Origin: Agromyces rhizosphaerae
Lineage (GTDB): Bacteria > Actinomycetota > Actinomycetes > Actinomycetales > Microbacteriaceae
Assembly (NCBI RefSeq): GCF_027925245.1
Contig: NZ_BSDP01000001.1
Span: 3,543,790-3,607,789, forward strand
Direction: 5' to 3'
Length of the DNA: 64,000 nt
Both the position numbers and the translations under genes were made by a program. Positions within the stretch are counted from its first letter, which is position 1; every line of letters starts with the position of its first letter. Below, piece after piece: positions 17,886-26,692 of this stretch. Under the pieces are notes generated by a model. It made no database searches. It had not been told where the DNA came from and saw only the letters and a program-made list of their open reading frames with translations.

Positions 17886-19450
17886 CCGATCGGCGCACCA
17901 TCGTCGTGGGCGGCGGCATCGCGGGGCTCGCGACCGCCGCGCTGCTCGCACGCGACGGCCACGAGGTGACCCTGCTCGAGGCGCGCGACGAGCTCGGCGG
18001 CCGCGCCGGCTCCTGGAAGCAGGACGGGTTCCGGTTCGACACCGGGCCGTCGTGGTACCTGATGCCCGAGGTCTTCGAGCACTTCTTCCGGCTCTTCGGC
18101 GAGTCGATCGAGGACCACCTCGACCTCGTGCGCCTCGACCCGGGCTACCGGGTGTTCGCCGACGGCTACGACGCCCCGCTCGACATCGCGGCCGACCGCG
18201 CCGCGAACGTGGCGCTGTTCGAGTCGGTCGAGGCGGGCGCGGGCCGCGCGCTCGAACGCTACCTCGACTCGGCGCGCGAGACCTACGAGCTCGCGCTCGA
18301 GCGCTTCCTCTACACGAACTTCGACTCGCTCGCGCCGTTCGCCGACCGCACGGTGCTCGCCCGGACGCCCACGCTGGCGACGCTGCTCACCCGGTCGCTC
18401 GACGCGCACGCCTCCCGCACCGTCGCCGATCGCCGCCTGCGGCAGGTGCTCGGCTACCCCGCCGTGTTCCTCGGCGGTTCGCCGTACGAGGTGCCGGCGA
18501 TGTACCACCTCATGAGCCACCTCGACCTGGAGCAGGGCGTGCAGTACCCGATGGGCGGCTTCCACGCACTGATCGACGCGGTCGAGGGCGTCGCCCGCCG
18601 AGCCGGCGTGCGGATCCGCACGGGCGCACCGGTCACGGGCATCCGGGTCGCCGACGACGGCTCGGCCCGGGGCGTGACGGTGACGGATGCCACGGGCGCG
18701 ACCGAGCAGCTGGACGCCGACGTCGTGGTGTCGGCCGCCGACCTGCACCACACCGAGACCGAGCTGGTGCCCGAGCGCCACCGCTCGCTGCCCGAACCGG
18801 CCTGGGAGCGGCGCGATCCGGGACCGGGTGCGATCCTCGCGCTGCTCGGCGTGCGCGGCGAGCTGCCCGGGCTCACGCATCACAACCTCGTCTTCACCGA
18901 CGACTGGCCGGCGAACTTCGACGCCGTGTTCGGCGACTCGCCGCGCGTGCCCGACCCCGCCTCGTTCTACGCGTGCATGCCGAGCGCGACCGACCGCCAA
19001 GTGGCGCCGTCGGGCGACAGCAACGTGTTCGTGCTCATCCCGGTGCCCGCCGACACCGGCCTCGGCCACGGCGGCGTGGACGGCGCGGGATCGTCCGCCG
19101 TCGAGGCGGCCGCCGACCGCGCGATCGCCCGGCTCGCCGAGGCCGCCGGCGCGCCAGACCTCGCCGAGCGCATCGTGGTGCGCCGCACGATCGCGCCCGC
19201 CGACTTCGCGCGCGACCTCAACGCCTGGCGCGGCGGCGCACTCGGCCCCGGCCACGTGCTGCGGCAGAGCGCGCTGTTCCGCGGCTCGACGCGCTCGCGC
19301 AAGGTGCGCGGGCTGTTCTACGCGGGCGGCACCACCGTGCCCGGCGTGGGGCTGCCCATGTGCCTCATCAGCGCCGAACTGGTGGCGAAGCGCCTCCGCG
19401 GCGATCGCAGCGCAGCGCCGCTGCCCGAGCCGGCGGCGGAGCGGGTGTGA
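17882..19450 (+). CDS. crtI: Phytoene desaturase (lycopene-forming)
   Basis: An FAD-dependent CrtI desaturase of 522 residues: the dinucleotide motif VVGGGIAGLATAALL begins at residue 8, and the C-terminal signature FYAGGTTVPGVGLPM lies near 483. It introduces the double bonds that turn phytoene into lycopene. No ATG or GTG opens the frame near the conserved start. TTG at 17882 lies 5-6 bases after GAGGGGGG and overlaps the crtB stop as TTGA, so a TTG start is the best reading. Confidence 0.94.
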   Translation: MTDRRTIVVGGGIAGLATAALLARDGHEVTLLEARDELGGRAGSWKQDGFRFDTGPSWYLMPEVFEHFFRLFGESIEDHLDLVRLDPGYRVFADGYDAPLDIAADRAANVALFESVEAGAGRALERYLDSARETYELALERFLYTNFDSLAPFADRTVLARTPTLATLLTRSLDAHASRTVADRRLRQVLGYPAVFLGGSPYEVPAMYHLMSHLDLEQGVQYPMGGFHALIDAVEGVARRAGVRIRTGAPVTGIRVADDGSARGVTVTDATGATEQLDADVVVSAADLHHTETELVPERHRSLPEPAWERRDPGPGAILALLGVRGELPGLTHHNLVFTDDWPANFDAVFGDSPRVPDPASFYACMPSATDRQVAPSGDSNVFVLIPVPADTGLGHGGVDGAGSSAVEAAADRAIARLAEAAGAPDLAERIVVRRTIAPADFARDLNAWRGGALGPGHVLRQSALFRGSTRSRKVRGLFYAGGTTVPGVGLPMCLISAELVAKRLRGDRSAAPLPEPAAERV

Positions 19451-19776
19451 TCGGGCTCGCGTACCTCGCCGCGCTCGTGCTGTCGCTCGCCGCGATGTGC
19501 GCGATCGACGCCCGCTTCCGCCTGGTGTTCTGGGACTCCCCGGGACGCGCAGCAGCCGTGATCGGCATCGGCGTCGCCGCGTTCCTCGTGTGGGACCTCG
19601 CCGGCATCGCGCTCGGCGTCTTCTTCCGCGGCGAGACGGAGTTCATGACCGGCATCCTGCTCGCGCCCGAGCTGCCGCTCGAGGAGGTGCTGTTCCTCAC
19701 CTTCCTCTGCTACCTCACGCTGGTGCTGGTGCTCGGCACCCGGCGCGTCCTCGACCGCGAGCGGAGCGCGTCGTGA
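19447..19776 (+). CDS. crtYe: Heterodimeric C50 carotenoid cyclase subunit, CrtYe type
   Basis: A 109-residue membrane protein with three hydrophobic helices and the ELPLEEVLFLTF motif of the small lycopene-cyclase-domain family. With CrtYf it would cyclise the C50 carotenoid flavuxanthin. Start GTG 19447 overlaps the crtI stop as GTGA. Epsilon-ring (CrtYe/Yf, decaprenoxanthin) and gamma-ring (CrtYg/Yh, sarcinaxanthin) subunits cannot be told apart with certainty by eye, so the letter suffix is provisional. Confidence 0.85.
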   Translation: MIGLAYLAALVLSLAAMCAIDARFRLVFWDSPGRAAAVIGIGVAAFLVWDLAGIALGVFFRGETEFMTGILLAPELPLEEVLFLTFLCYLTLVLVLGTRRVLDRERSAS

Positions 19777-20114
19777 CCTACCTGCTCCTGTGCATCCCGT
19801 TCCTGGCGGTGGCCGCGGGGCTCGCCGCCTGGGCGTTCGCCCGGCTGCCGCGCCCGCGCGGTCGCGCGGTCGCCGCCGTCGGCATCGCCGCCGCCCTCCT
19901 CCTGGCGCTGACCGCGATCTTCGACTCGATCATGATCGGGGTCGGGCTGGTCGCGTACGACCCCGAGCTGCGCTCGGGCATCACGATCGGGCTCGCCCCG
20001 CTCGAGGACTTCGCGTACACGGTCGCCGCGGTGCTCGCGCTCCCCGCGCTCTGGGTGCTGCTGCCGGGGCGCCGCACCGATTCCCGACGCACGACCCGCC
20101 CGGAGGCGACATGA
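19773..20114 (+). CDS. crtYf: Heterodimeric C50 carotenoid cyclase subunit, CrtYf type
   Basis: A 113-residue partner of the preceding subunit, again with three hydrophobic helices. The GLAPLEDFAYTVAA motif corresponds to the acidic PxE(E/D) element of the family. GTG 19773 overlaps the crtYe stop as GTGA, fitting equal production of the two subunits. The polar C-terminal tail RRTDSRRTTRPEAT is unconserved in character. As for its partner, the ring type made is not decided by this reading. Confidence 0.85.
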   Translation: MTYLLLCIPFLAVAAGLAAWAFARLPRPRGRAVAAVGIAAALLLALTAIFDSIMIGVGLVAYDPELRSGITIGLAPLEDFAYTVAAVLALPALWVLLPGRRTDSRRTTRPEAT

Positions 20115-21007
20115 CCACGGCACCGTCGACGCCGCTCGCGATGCGGCTGCTCATGGCATCCCGCCCCGTCAGCTGGGTCAACACCGCCTTCCCGTTCGGC
20201 GCCGCGTACCTGCTCGCCACGGGCGCCGTCGACGCGCTGTTCGTCGTGGGCAGCCTGTTCTTCCTCGTGCCGTACAACCTGCTCATGTACGGCGTGAACG
20301 ACGTGTTCGACTACGAGTCCGACCTGCGCAACCCGCGCAAGGGCGGCGCCGAGGGGGCCCTGCTGCCACCCGAGACGCACCGGGCGGTGCTGGTCTGGTG
20401 CGCGGCCCTGACGGTGCCGTTCGTGGTGGCGATGCTGGTGCTGGGCGGCACGGATGCCCCGTGGTCGTGGCTCGTGCTCGCGGTGAGCCTGTTCGCGGTG
20501 CTCGCCTACTCGATGCCCCCGCTGCGCTTCAAGGAGCGGCCGGTGCTCGACTCGATCACGTCGAGCACGCACTTCGTGAGCCCCGCCGTGTACGGCCTCG
20601 CGGTCGCCGGCGCGGCGTTCACCCCGCAGCTGCTCGCCCTGCTCGCCGCGTTCTTCCTCTGGGGCATGGCCAGCCACGCGTTCGGCGCGGTGCAGGACGT
20701 GGTGCCCGACCGCGAGGGGGGCATCGCGTCGATCGCGACCGTGTTCGGCGCGAAGGCGACCGTGCGCATCGCGATCGGCATGTGGCTCGCCGCCGGGCTC
20801 CTGATGCTGCTCACGGCGTGGCCCGGACAGCTCGCCGCGATCCTCGCACTGCCCTACGTGCTCGCGGCGTGGCCGTACCGGTCGGTCTCCGACGCCGACT
20901 CGGGGCGCTCGAACCGGGGGTGGCGGATGTTCCTCTGGCTGAACTACGCGAGCGGGTTCGCGGTGACGATGCTGCTGATCGCGTGGTCGTTCGTGCGCGT
21001 AGGCTGA
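20111..21007 (+). CDS. crtEb: Lycopene elongase (UbiA-family prenyltransferase)
   Basis: It adds two C5 units to lycopene to make C50 flavuxanthin. The 298-residue polytopic membrane protein has the UbiA Asp-rich motif NDVFDYESD at 63-71 and a second acidic motif in QDVVPDREGG. ATG 20111 overlaps the crtYf stop as ATGA. In other Actinobacteria crtEb likewise sits with crtYe/crtYf. Together these genes predict a yellow C50 carotenoid. Confidence 0.93.
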   Translation: MTTAPSTPLAMRLLMASRPVSWVNTAFPFGAAYLLATGAVDALFVVGSLFFLVPYNLLMYGVNDVFDYESDLRNPRKGGAEGALLPPETHRAVLVWCAALTVPFVVAMLVLGGTDAPWSWLVLAVSLFAVLAYSMPPLRFKERPVLDSITSSTHFVSPAVYGLAVAGAAFTPQLLALLAAFFLWGMASHAFGAVQDVVPDREGGIASIATVFGAKATVRIAIGMWLAAGLLMLLTAWPGQLAAILALPYVLAAWPYRSVSDADSGRSNRGWRMFLWLNYASGFAVTMLLIAWSFVRVG

Positions 21008-21012
21008 ACCGC

Positions 21013-21384
21013 ATGCCCGATCCCGCGAGCGTGCGCGTCGACGCCTGGCTGTGGGCGGTGCGCCAGTACAAGACGCGTTCCGAGGCCACGGCCGCCTGCC
21101 GCGCCGGCCACGTGCGCGTGAACGGCGAGCGCGCGAAGGCCGCCCAGCCGGTGCGGCCCGGCGACGAGCTGCGGGTGCGCGTGCGCGGATTCGAGCGGCA
21201 CCTCGTCGTGCGACGCACGATCGCGAAGCGCGTGGGCGCGGCCGTCGCGGCCGAGGCGGTCGACGATCGCACTCCCCCGCCCCCGCCGCGCGACGCCGTG
21301 CCGCAGGTGCCGGTCCGCGATCGCGGCGCGGGTCGCCCGACCAAGCGCGAGCGGCGCGACCTCGATCGCCTGCGCGGGCGCTGA
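21013..21384 (+). CDS. S4-domain RNA-binding protein (Hsp15/HslR-like)
   Basis: The 123-residue protein has an S4 RNA-binding fold at about 6-55 (VRVDAWLWAVRQYKTRSEATAACRAG is spread over its first half) and a basic C-terminal tail ending RPTKRERRDLDRLRGR. In E. coli Hsp15 rescues stalled 50S subunits. It starts 5 bp after the crtEb stop, so it may be read with the crt operon without being part of the pathway. Function is inferred from family. Confidence 0.82.
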   Translation: MPDPASVRVDAWLWAVRQYKTRSEATAACRAGHVRVNGERAKAAQPVRPGDELRVRVRGFERHLVVRRTIAKRVGAAVAAEAVDDRTPPPPPRDAVPQVPVRDRGAGRPTKRERRDLDRLRGR

Positions 21385-21446
21385 CCGCGCCCACGGCTCG
21401 ACGAGGCGCGGGCCGGGACGCCTCGCCGTCGTGGCAGACTGCGGGA

Positions 21447-22448
21447 ATGGCGACGACGCGCACCCTCTTCATCGGCGGCACCGGAGTGATCTCGAGGGCG
21501 GTGGTGGAACGCTCGCTCGCGCTCGGACACGAGGTCACGGTGGTCAACCGCGGCACGACGAGCCTCCGGCCCGTGCCCGACCACGTGGAGGCGCTGACCG
21601 CCGACGTGCGCGACCCGGATGCGGTCGCCGCCGCGCTCGGGACGCGCGAGTTCGACGTCGTCGCCGACTTCCTCTCCTTCACGCCCGACCACGTCGCCGG
21701 CTGGGTCGACCGGTTCGATGGCCGCACGGGTCAGTACCTCTTCATCAGCTCGGCGTCGGCGTACCAGACGCCGCCGGCACGGCTGCCCGTCACCGAGTCG
21801 ACCCCGCTGCGGAACCCGTTCTGGCAGTACTCGCGCGACAAGATCGCGTGCGAGGACCTGCTGGTGCACGCCTACCGCGATCGCGGCTTCCCCGCGACGA
21901 TCGTGCGCCCCTCGCACACCTACGACCGCACCATGCTGCCGACCATCGGCCACTGGACCGACATCGCGCGCATGCGGGCGGGCAGACCCGTCATCGTGCA
22001 CGGCGACGGCACGAGCCTCTGGACCATCACCCACTCCCGCGACGTGGCGGTCGGCATCGCCGGGCTGCTCGGCCACCACGCGGCGATCGGCGAGGCGTTC
22101 CACGCCACCGGCGACGAGGCGCCCACCTGGAACCAGATCTACGGCTGGCTCGCCGACGCGGCGGGCGTCGAGCCGCACCTCGTGCATGTCGCGTCGGAGA
22201 CGATCGCGGCGGAGCATCCGCCCACCGGCCCGGGCCTGCTCGGCGACAAGGCGCACTCGATGGTCTTCGACAACGCGAAGCTGCGCGGGCTCGTGCCCGG
22301 CTTCGGCAACACGATCCGCTACCAGGAGGGCGCCCGCGAGGCGGTCGAGTTCCACGACGCGCACCCCGAGCTGCAGCGCGTCGACCACGAGCTGGACGCG
22401 GTGTTCGACCGGCTCGCGGCGCGCGCGGGTTCCCCGGGGCCGGCCTGA
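21447..22448 (+). CDS. NAD-dependent epimerase/dehydratase family protein
   Basis: A 333-residue extended short-chain-dehydrogenase-like protein. The Rossmann motif LFIGGTGVIS lies at residues 6-15 and binds NAD(P). The region around YQTPPARLPVTESTP and FWQYSRDKIACEDLL carries a Y-x3-K (YSRDK) catalytic pair near residue 130. The substrate is unknown; relatives include plant CSP41-like RNA-binding proteins and sugar-nucleotide enzymes. ATG 21447 is the first start before the fold. It is in its own transcription context, about 60 bp after the S4 gene. Confidence 0.8.
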   Translation: MATTRTLFIGGTGVISRAVVERSLALGHEVTVVNRGTTSLRPVPDHVEALTADVRDPDAVAAALGTREFDVVADFLSFTPDHVAGWVDRFDGRTGQYLFISSASAYQTPPARLPVTESTPLRNPFWQYSRDKIACEDLLVHAYRDRGFPATIVRPSHTYDRTMLPTIGHWTDIARMRAGRPVIVHGDGTSLWTITHSRDVAVGIAGLLGHHAAIGEAFHATGDEAPTWNQIYGWLADAAGVEPHLVHVASETIAAEHPPTGPGLLGDKAHSMVFDNAKLRGLVPGFGNTIRYQEGAREAVEFHDAHPELQRVDHELDAVFDRLAARAGSPGPA

Positions 22449-22477
22449 CGCCCGTCTGGTCGACGTAGGGTGGACGG

Positions 22478-22771
22478 GTGGAACGCGAATTCGCCTGGGA
22501 GCCCGACGCCGAGCGCTACACCATGCACCTCGACGGGCGGCTGGCGAGCGTGATCGACACGCACCGCCTCGGCGACGCCATCTCGTTCTCGCGGGTGTTC
22601 ACCGCTCCGCCGTTCCGCGGCCACGGCTACGCGTCGGACATCGTCGCCTGGGCCGTCGACCACGTCGAGCGGACCACCGACCTCCGCATCGTGCCCACCT
22701 GCTGGTACGCGGCGGCCTGGTTCGACCGCAACCCCGAACGCAGCGGCCTACTGGCCCGACGCGCCGGCTGA
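22478..22771 (+). CDS. Small GNAT-like acetyltransferase (YjdJ type)
   Basis: A 97-residue protein matching the single-domain acetyltransferase family: FTAPPFRGHGYASDIVAWAV (48-67) is the acetyl-CoA-binding loop, and CWYAAAWFDRNPE follows. The start is GTG 22478. The last 24 bp overlap the 3' end of the convergent Zn-peptidase gene, so the two tails share sequence. The acceptor is unknown. Confidence 0.75.
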   Translation: MEREFAWEPDAERYTMHLDGRLASVIDTHRLGDAISFSRVFTAPPFRGHGYASDIVAWAVDHVERTTDLRIVPTCWYAAAWFDRNPERSGLLARRAG

Positions 22772-23836
22772 GTTCGCCGACCGTGCGTCGGCGTGCGCGG
22801 CCGAGCCGACCAGCCGGTGCACGAACCCGAGCTTGCCGACGACCCGCTCGGGAATGACGAACGGGTACAGGTCGCGCTTGCCGAGCGAGCGGTTGACCTG
22901 GTTCAGCGCGAGCGCGAGCGGCTGCCAGTCGGCGAGGATGCCCCGCATCGTGGCATCCGCCGGTGCGAGCGACGGATGCGACACGAGGTCGCTCGCCTCC
23001 GGGAACCGTGTTCCGGGCCCGCTCATCGACAGGCCGAACGCCGCGGCCGACTGCAGCGTGTCGGTGATGTGCAGGTAGTGCGCGAAGGTCTCCGCGAAGT
23101 CCTCCCACGGGTGCGTGGTGGCGTACCGCGAGATGAACTGGGCGCCCCAGTCCTCCGTGCCGCCCGTGCCGTAGTGGGTATCGAGGGCCTGCGCGTAGTC
23201 GACGCGCTCGTCGCCGAACTCCCGGCGGAACGCCTCGAGCTCGGTGTCGGAGGCCGCGACGAGCACCTGCCAGTAGTAGTGCCCGATCTCGTGGCGGAAG
23301 TGGCCGAGCATCGTGCGGTACGCCTCGCCGAGCGACACGCGCAGCGCCTCGCGGTGGGAGTCCTCCGACTCGGAGAGGTCGATCGTGATCACGCCGTTCA
23401 GGTGGCCGATCATCACCTGCCGGTCGTCGGTCGAGGCGTCGAGGTCGAACGCGAGCCCGCCCTCGGGCTGCTCGCGGTGGCTGGTGATCGGCAGGCCGAG
23501 CTCGTCGAGCTGGAACAGCAGCCAGCGCTTGGCGTGCGTGGTGTCGACGAGCCAGCCGAACCGCTCCGTGTCGTCCTCGCCGGGCTGGTGCCGCGTGAGC
23601 CGGCAGGAGTAGCACTCGGCGCGTTCGAGGGCGTCGACCGCGAGCCAGTTGCAGCCCCAGCGCTCGTTGCGGCACCGCCGCCAGAGTCCCTCGTCGTCGC
23701 GGTACCCGCCGTCGTCGTCGAGCATGACCATCTCGCGCAGGTGGCGCGCGTATGCGAGGTCGGCCCCGCACTCGAGGCAGCTCGGGCTGTCGAAGTAGAC
23801 GATGTGACCGCAGTGCGGGCACGCGAAGATGCGCAC
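22748..23836 (-). CDS. Putative zinc-binding metallopeptidase family protein
   Basis: A 362-residue protein. Its N-terminus is a zinc ribbon (CPHCGH, then CLECGA), followed by a second Cys group CRNERWGC and CYSC. A protease-like zinc motif HEIGHYYW lies near residue 182, with a downstream acidic DFAETFAHYLH. The architecture is that of the conserved putative Zn-binding peptidase family, whose substrate is not known. The CxxC pairs may bind zinc or nucleic acid. It converges on and overlaps the GNAT gene by 24 bp. Confidence 0.82.
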   Translation of the reverse strand: MRIFACPHCGHIVYFDSPSCLECGADLAYARHLREMVMLDDDGGYRDDEGLWRRCRNERWGCNWLAVDALERAECYSCRLTRHQPGEDDTERFGWLVDTTHAKRWLLFQLDELGLPITSHREQPEGGLAFDLDASTDDRQVMIGHLNGVITIDLSESEDSHREALRVSLGEAYRTMLGHFRHEIGHYYWQVLVAASDTELEAFRREFGDERVDYAQALDTHYGTGGTEDWGAQFISRYATTHPWEDFAETFAHYLHITDTLQSAAAFGLSMSGPGTRFPEASDLVSHPSLAPADATMRGILADWQPLALALNQVNRSLGKRDLYPFVIPERVVGKLGFVHRLVGSAAHADARSANSAGASGQ

Positions 23837-23909
23837 GACCTCACGCTACCGCGCGGCCCGTCCCACGGCACCAGGTGCGCACCGATCGCTCCGGCGGCAG
23901 ACTGGGGGC

Positions 23910-24599
23910 ATGATCGCCGGGTACACGGCCGAGCAGGTGCGCGCCGCGGAACGGCCGCACCTGGATGCGGGCGAACCGCTCATGCAGCGGGCCGCGGCCG
24001 CGCTCGCGAGGGTGGTGGCGGATGCCGCGGGGCGCGGCCGCTCGGGCGACGAGCCGTCGATCGTGATGCTCGTCGGCTCGGGCGACAACGGCGGCGACGC
24101 GCTGTTCGCCGGCGCGGAACTGGCTGCCGGCGGGGCATCCGTCGTGCTCGTGCCGGTCGGCTCCCGGGTGCACGAGGCGGGCCTGGCCGCCGCGCTCGCG
24201 GCGGGGGCGGTGCGGATGCGTCCGGACGACCCCGACCTGGGTGCGCTGCTCGGCGCCGCGGACGTGATCGTCGACGGCATCCTCGGCACCGGCAGCGGCG
24301 CGTCGCCCGCGCTGCGGGAGCCCGCACGGGGCGTCGTGGAGCTCGCGCGCGAGCGCCTGGCCGAGCCGGAGCCGCCGCGCGTGGTGGCGACCGACCTGCC
24401 GAGCGGCATCCACCCGGACACGGGCGAAGTGCCCGACCCCGTCGTGCTGCCGGCAGACGTGACGGTCACCTTCGGCGCGTGCAAGGCCGGGCTGCTCCGT
24501 GCGCCCGCCTCGGGCTACGCGGGCGACGTGCTCGTCGTCGACATCGGCATCGGCGACGCGCTCGCGGGCGTGGAGCCCGCGGTCGTGCTGCCCGGCTGA
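23910..24599 (+). CDS. nnrE: NAD(P)H-hydrate epimerase (YjeF N-terminal domain)
   Basis: It epimerises damaged NAD(P)HX so that the dehydratase can repair it. The 229-residue single-domain protein has MLVGSGDNGGDALFAG (about 52-67) and DLPSGIHPDTG (about 164-174), the ligand-binding signatures of the fold. The dehydratase domain that is fused in many bacteria is absent and must be encoded elsewhere. The ATG at 23910 has only a weak GGGGG site. It converges on the transglycosylase-like gene with a 19-bp gap. Confidence 0.85.
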   Translation: MIAGYTAEQVRAAERPHLDAGEPLMQRAAAALARVVADAAGRGRSGDEPSIVMLVGSGDNGGDALFAGAELAAGGASVVLVPVGSRVHEAGLAAALAAGAVRMRPDDPDLGALLGAADVIVDGILGTGSGASPALREPARGVVELARERLAEPEPPRVVATDLPSGIHPDTGEVPDPVVLPADVTVTFGACKAGLLRAPASGYAGDVLVVDIGIGDALAGVEPAVVLPG

Positions 24600-24618
24600 G
24601 CGCCGGGTCGCGGACGGA

Positions 24619-25437
24619 TCAGTACCAGCCGCGCGCCTCGGAGCTCGCCCACGCGGCGCAGGGGGTGCCGTAGACGCTCTTGATGTAGCCCAGGCCCCAG
24701 CGGATCTGCGTGGTCGCGTTGGTCTGCCAGTCGGAGCCGGCCGACGCCATCTTGCTGCCCGGCAGCGCCTGCGGGATGCCCGTCGCACCGCTCGAGGTGT
24801 TGACGGCCCGGTAGTTCCACTCCGACTCGCGGGTCCACAGCGAGTCGAGGCACTGGAACTGCGACGCGCCCCAGCCGTACTGCGACGCGGCGAGCTCGCG
24901 TGCGGTGGCCCTCGCACCGGCGGGCGTGTTCGCGGCGGCGAGGGCGGCGGCCTTCGCGGCGGCGGCACGCTCGGCGGCGACCTTGCGCGCGTGCGCCTCG
25001 ACCGCCTCCTCGGTGGAGGCGACGTGGGCCTGCGTCTCGCGGGTGAGCTCGGCCACCTCGCCGACCTCGAGCACCTCGTAGTCGCCGAGCGACGCGACCG
25101 AGGCCTCGAGCTCGTCGGCGTCGACCTTGCCCTCGGCGTCGGCGAGCAGCTCCTTCGCGACCGTGATGGTGGCGCGGGCGTCGGAGTGCACGCGCGCCTC
25201 GGCGATCGCGTCGTAGGCGTCGAGCTGGGTCGAGTCGAGCCCGCGCGAGTCGGTGAGCGCGCGGGTGTCGGCCTGCGCCTGCTCGCGCGCCGCGGCGTCG
25301 ATGCTCACCGCGAGGCCGCTGCCGAGGACGGCGGCGACGAGCGCGCCCGCGAGGATGCGGGTGCGGAGCGCGCGTGCGCGGGTGGGTCGGTTCGAGTCGG
25401 GCTGGCGGTGGCGGGGGGAAGTGGAGATCTGCTGCAT
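24619..25437 (-). CDS. Exported transglycosylase-like protein (paralogue 1)
   Basis: The 272 residues begin with a basic tail and a signal/anchor helix (about 28-50, ILAGALVAAVLGSGLAV). A helical, Ala/Glu-rich middle region follows, then a C-terminal domain of ~90 residues with YGWGASQFQCLDSLW, ESEWN (candidate catalytic Glu), GIPQALPGSKM and QIRWGLGYI, ending GWY. The domain resembles SLT/aggregation-promoting-factor C-termini that cleave or bind peptidoglycan. A clear paralogue lies at 29.8-30.8 kb. Start ATG 25437 puts the basic n-region first. Activity is inferred. Confidence 0.8.
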   Translation of the reverse strand: MQQISTSPRHRQPDSNRPTRARALRTRILAGALVAAVLGSGLAVSIDAAAREQAQADTRALTDSRGLDSTQLDAYDAIAEARVHSDARATITVAKELLADAEGKVDADELEASVASLGDYEVLEVGEVAELTRETQAHVASTEEAVEAHARKVAAERAAAAKAAALAAANTPAGARATARELAASQYGWGASQFQCLDSLWTRESEWNYRAVNTSSGATGIPQALPGSKMASAGSDWQTNATTQIRWGLGYIKSVYGTPCAAWASSEARGWY

Positions 25438-25562
25438 ACGTGACGAACGCCCGGGGGTATCGACGTCCCGGGCGAAGTCGCCAGTATGCCGGGCGAGTCT
25501 GGGCGGTTCCTCCGCCCCGCCTGAACGCGAGGTGTGCGCGGGCCGCGGCCCGCGGCGTGCGG

Positions 25563-26597
25563 CTACTCGGTCGCGCGGGCGCGGCTCGGCTGCACGCGCG
25601 TCGGCTCGCCCGGCATCTTCGGGAACTCGGGCGGGAACGGCAGCTCGCCGAGCCCGTCCTCGAGGTCGCGCGCCCACCACTCGAGCAGGGTGTCGATGCC
25701 GGCCGCGTGCTCGTGCATGTCGGCCCACGGATCGCCGACCTCGCGGAGCCGGTCGGGCACGGTGCGCACGGTGAAGGCGCCCGGGTCGACGCCCTCGAGC
25801 TCGTCCCAGGTCACCGGGCACGAGACGGTGGCGGTGGGCAGCGCCCGGGGGCTGTACGCCCCGGCCATGGTGCGGTCGCGGTTGGCCTGGTTGAAGTCGA
25901 GGAAGACGCGTTCGCCGCGCTCCTCCTTCCACCACGCGGTCGTGACCTCCTCGGGCATCCGCCGCTCGAGTTCGCGCGAGACCGCGATGACCGCGTGCCG
26001 CACGTCGAGGAACTCGTGCTCCGGCCGGATCGGCGCGAACACGTGGATGCCGCGGTTGCCCGACGTCTTGGCGAACGCGGTGAGCCCCGCCTCGGCGAGC
26101 ACCTCGCGCAGCGCGAGCGCCACCGGCACCGCGTCGTCGAAGTCGGTGCCGGGCTGCGGATCGAGGTCCACGCGCAGCTGGTCGGGCTCGTCGCTGTGCT
26201 CGGCCCGCGAGGCCCACGGGTGGAACACGACCGTGTTCATCTGCGCGGCCCAGACCGCGGCGGCCGGTTCATCGATCACGAGCTGCGGATGCGACCTGCC
26301 GCTCGGATACGTGACCGGCACCGCCCGCACGTAGTCGGGCGCCCCGCGCGGCGGGTTCTTCGAGAAGAACTGCTCGCCGTCGATGCCGCCCGGGAAGCGC
26401 TGGAGCGAGACCGGCCGGTCGCCGTTCGCGGCGACGAACGGGGTGCCCACCTCGACGAGGTAATTCGCGAGGTCGAGCTTCGTGATGCCCGCCTCGGGCC
26501 AGATCACGCGATCGGGACTGGAGACCCGCACCTCGCGGTCACCCGACGGCCCGGGGACCGTCACCATCACCGCATCCTTGCCCACGCGCGCCAGCAT
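25563..26597 (-). CDS. LigD-type primase-polymerase (Prim-Pol) domain protein
   Basis: A stand-alone 344-residue polymerase domain of the archaeo-eukaryotic primase superfamily. VDLDPQPG carries the metal-binding D144 and D146; the later FAKTSGNRGIHVF is typical of the nucleotide-binding region and RVFLDFNQANRDRT contains the third Asp. Family members fill short gaps with ribonucleotides in end-joining or excision repair. In mycobacteria the Prim-PolC gene lies beside ligC; here the LigC-type ligase is 4.4 kb away and no ku gene is present between. The start at 26597 is uncertain by about ten residues. Confidence 0.85.
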   Translation of the reverse strand: MLARVGKDAVMVTVPGPSGDREVRVSSPDRVIWPEAGITKLDLANYLVEVGTPFVAANGDRPVSLQRFPGGIDGEQFFSKNPPRGAPDYVRAVPVTYPSGRSHPQLVIDEPAAAVWAAQMNTVVFHPWASRAEHSDEPDQLRVDLDPQPGTDFDDAVPVALALREVLAEAGLTAFAKTSGNRGIHVFAPIRPEHEFLDVRHAVIAVSRELERRMPEEVTTAWWKEERGERVFLDFNQANRDRTMAGAYSPRALPTATVSCPVTWDELEGVDPGAFTVRTVPDRLREVGDPWADMHEHAAGIDTLLEWWARDLEDGLGELPFPPEFPKMPGEPTRVQPSRARATE

Positions 26598-26692
26598 AGC
26601 CGCGCCCGCCCTCGTCGATCGGCCCGCGCCCAGCAGACACCCAGCGGAGCCACACCCCGTCCACGGCGCACGCGGATACGCTGGGCTGGGAG

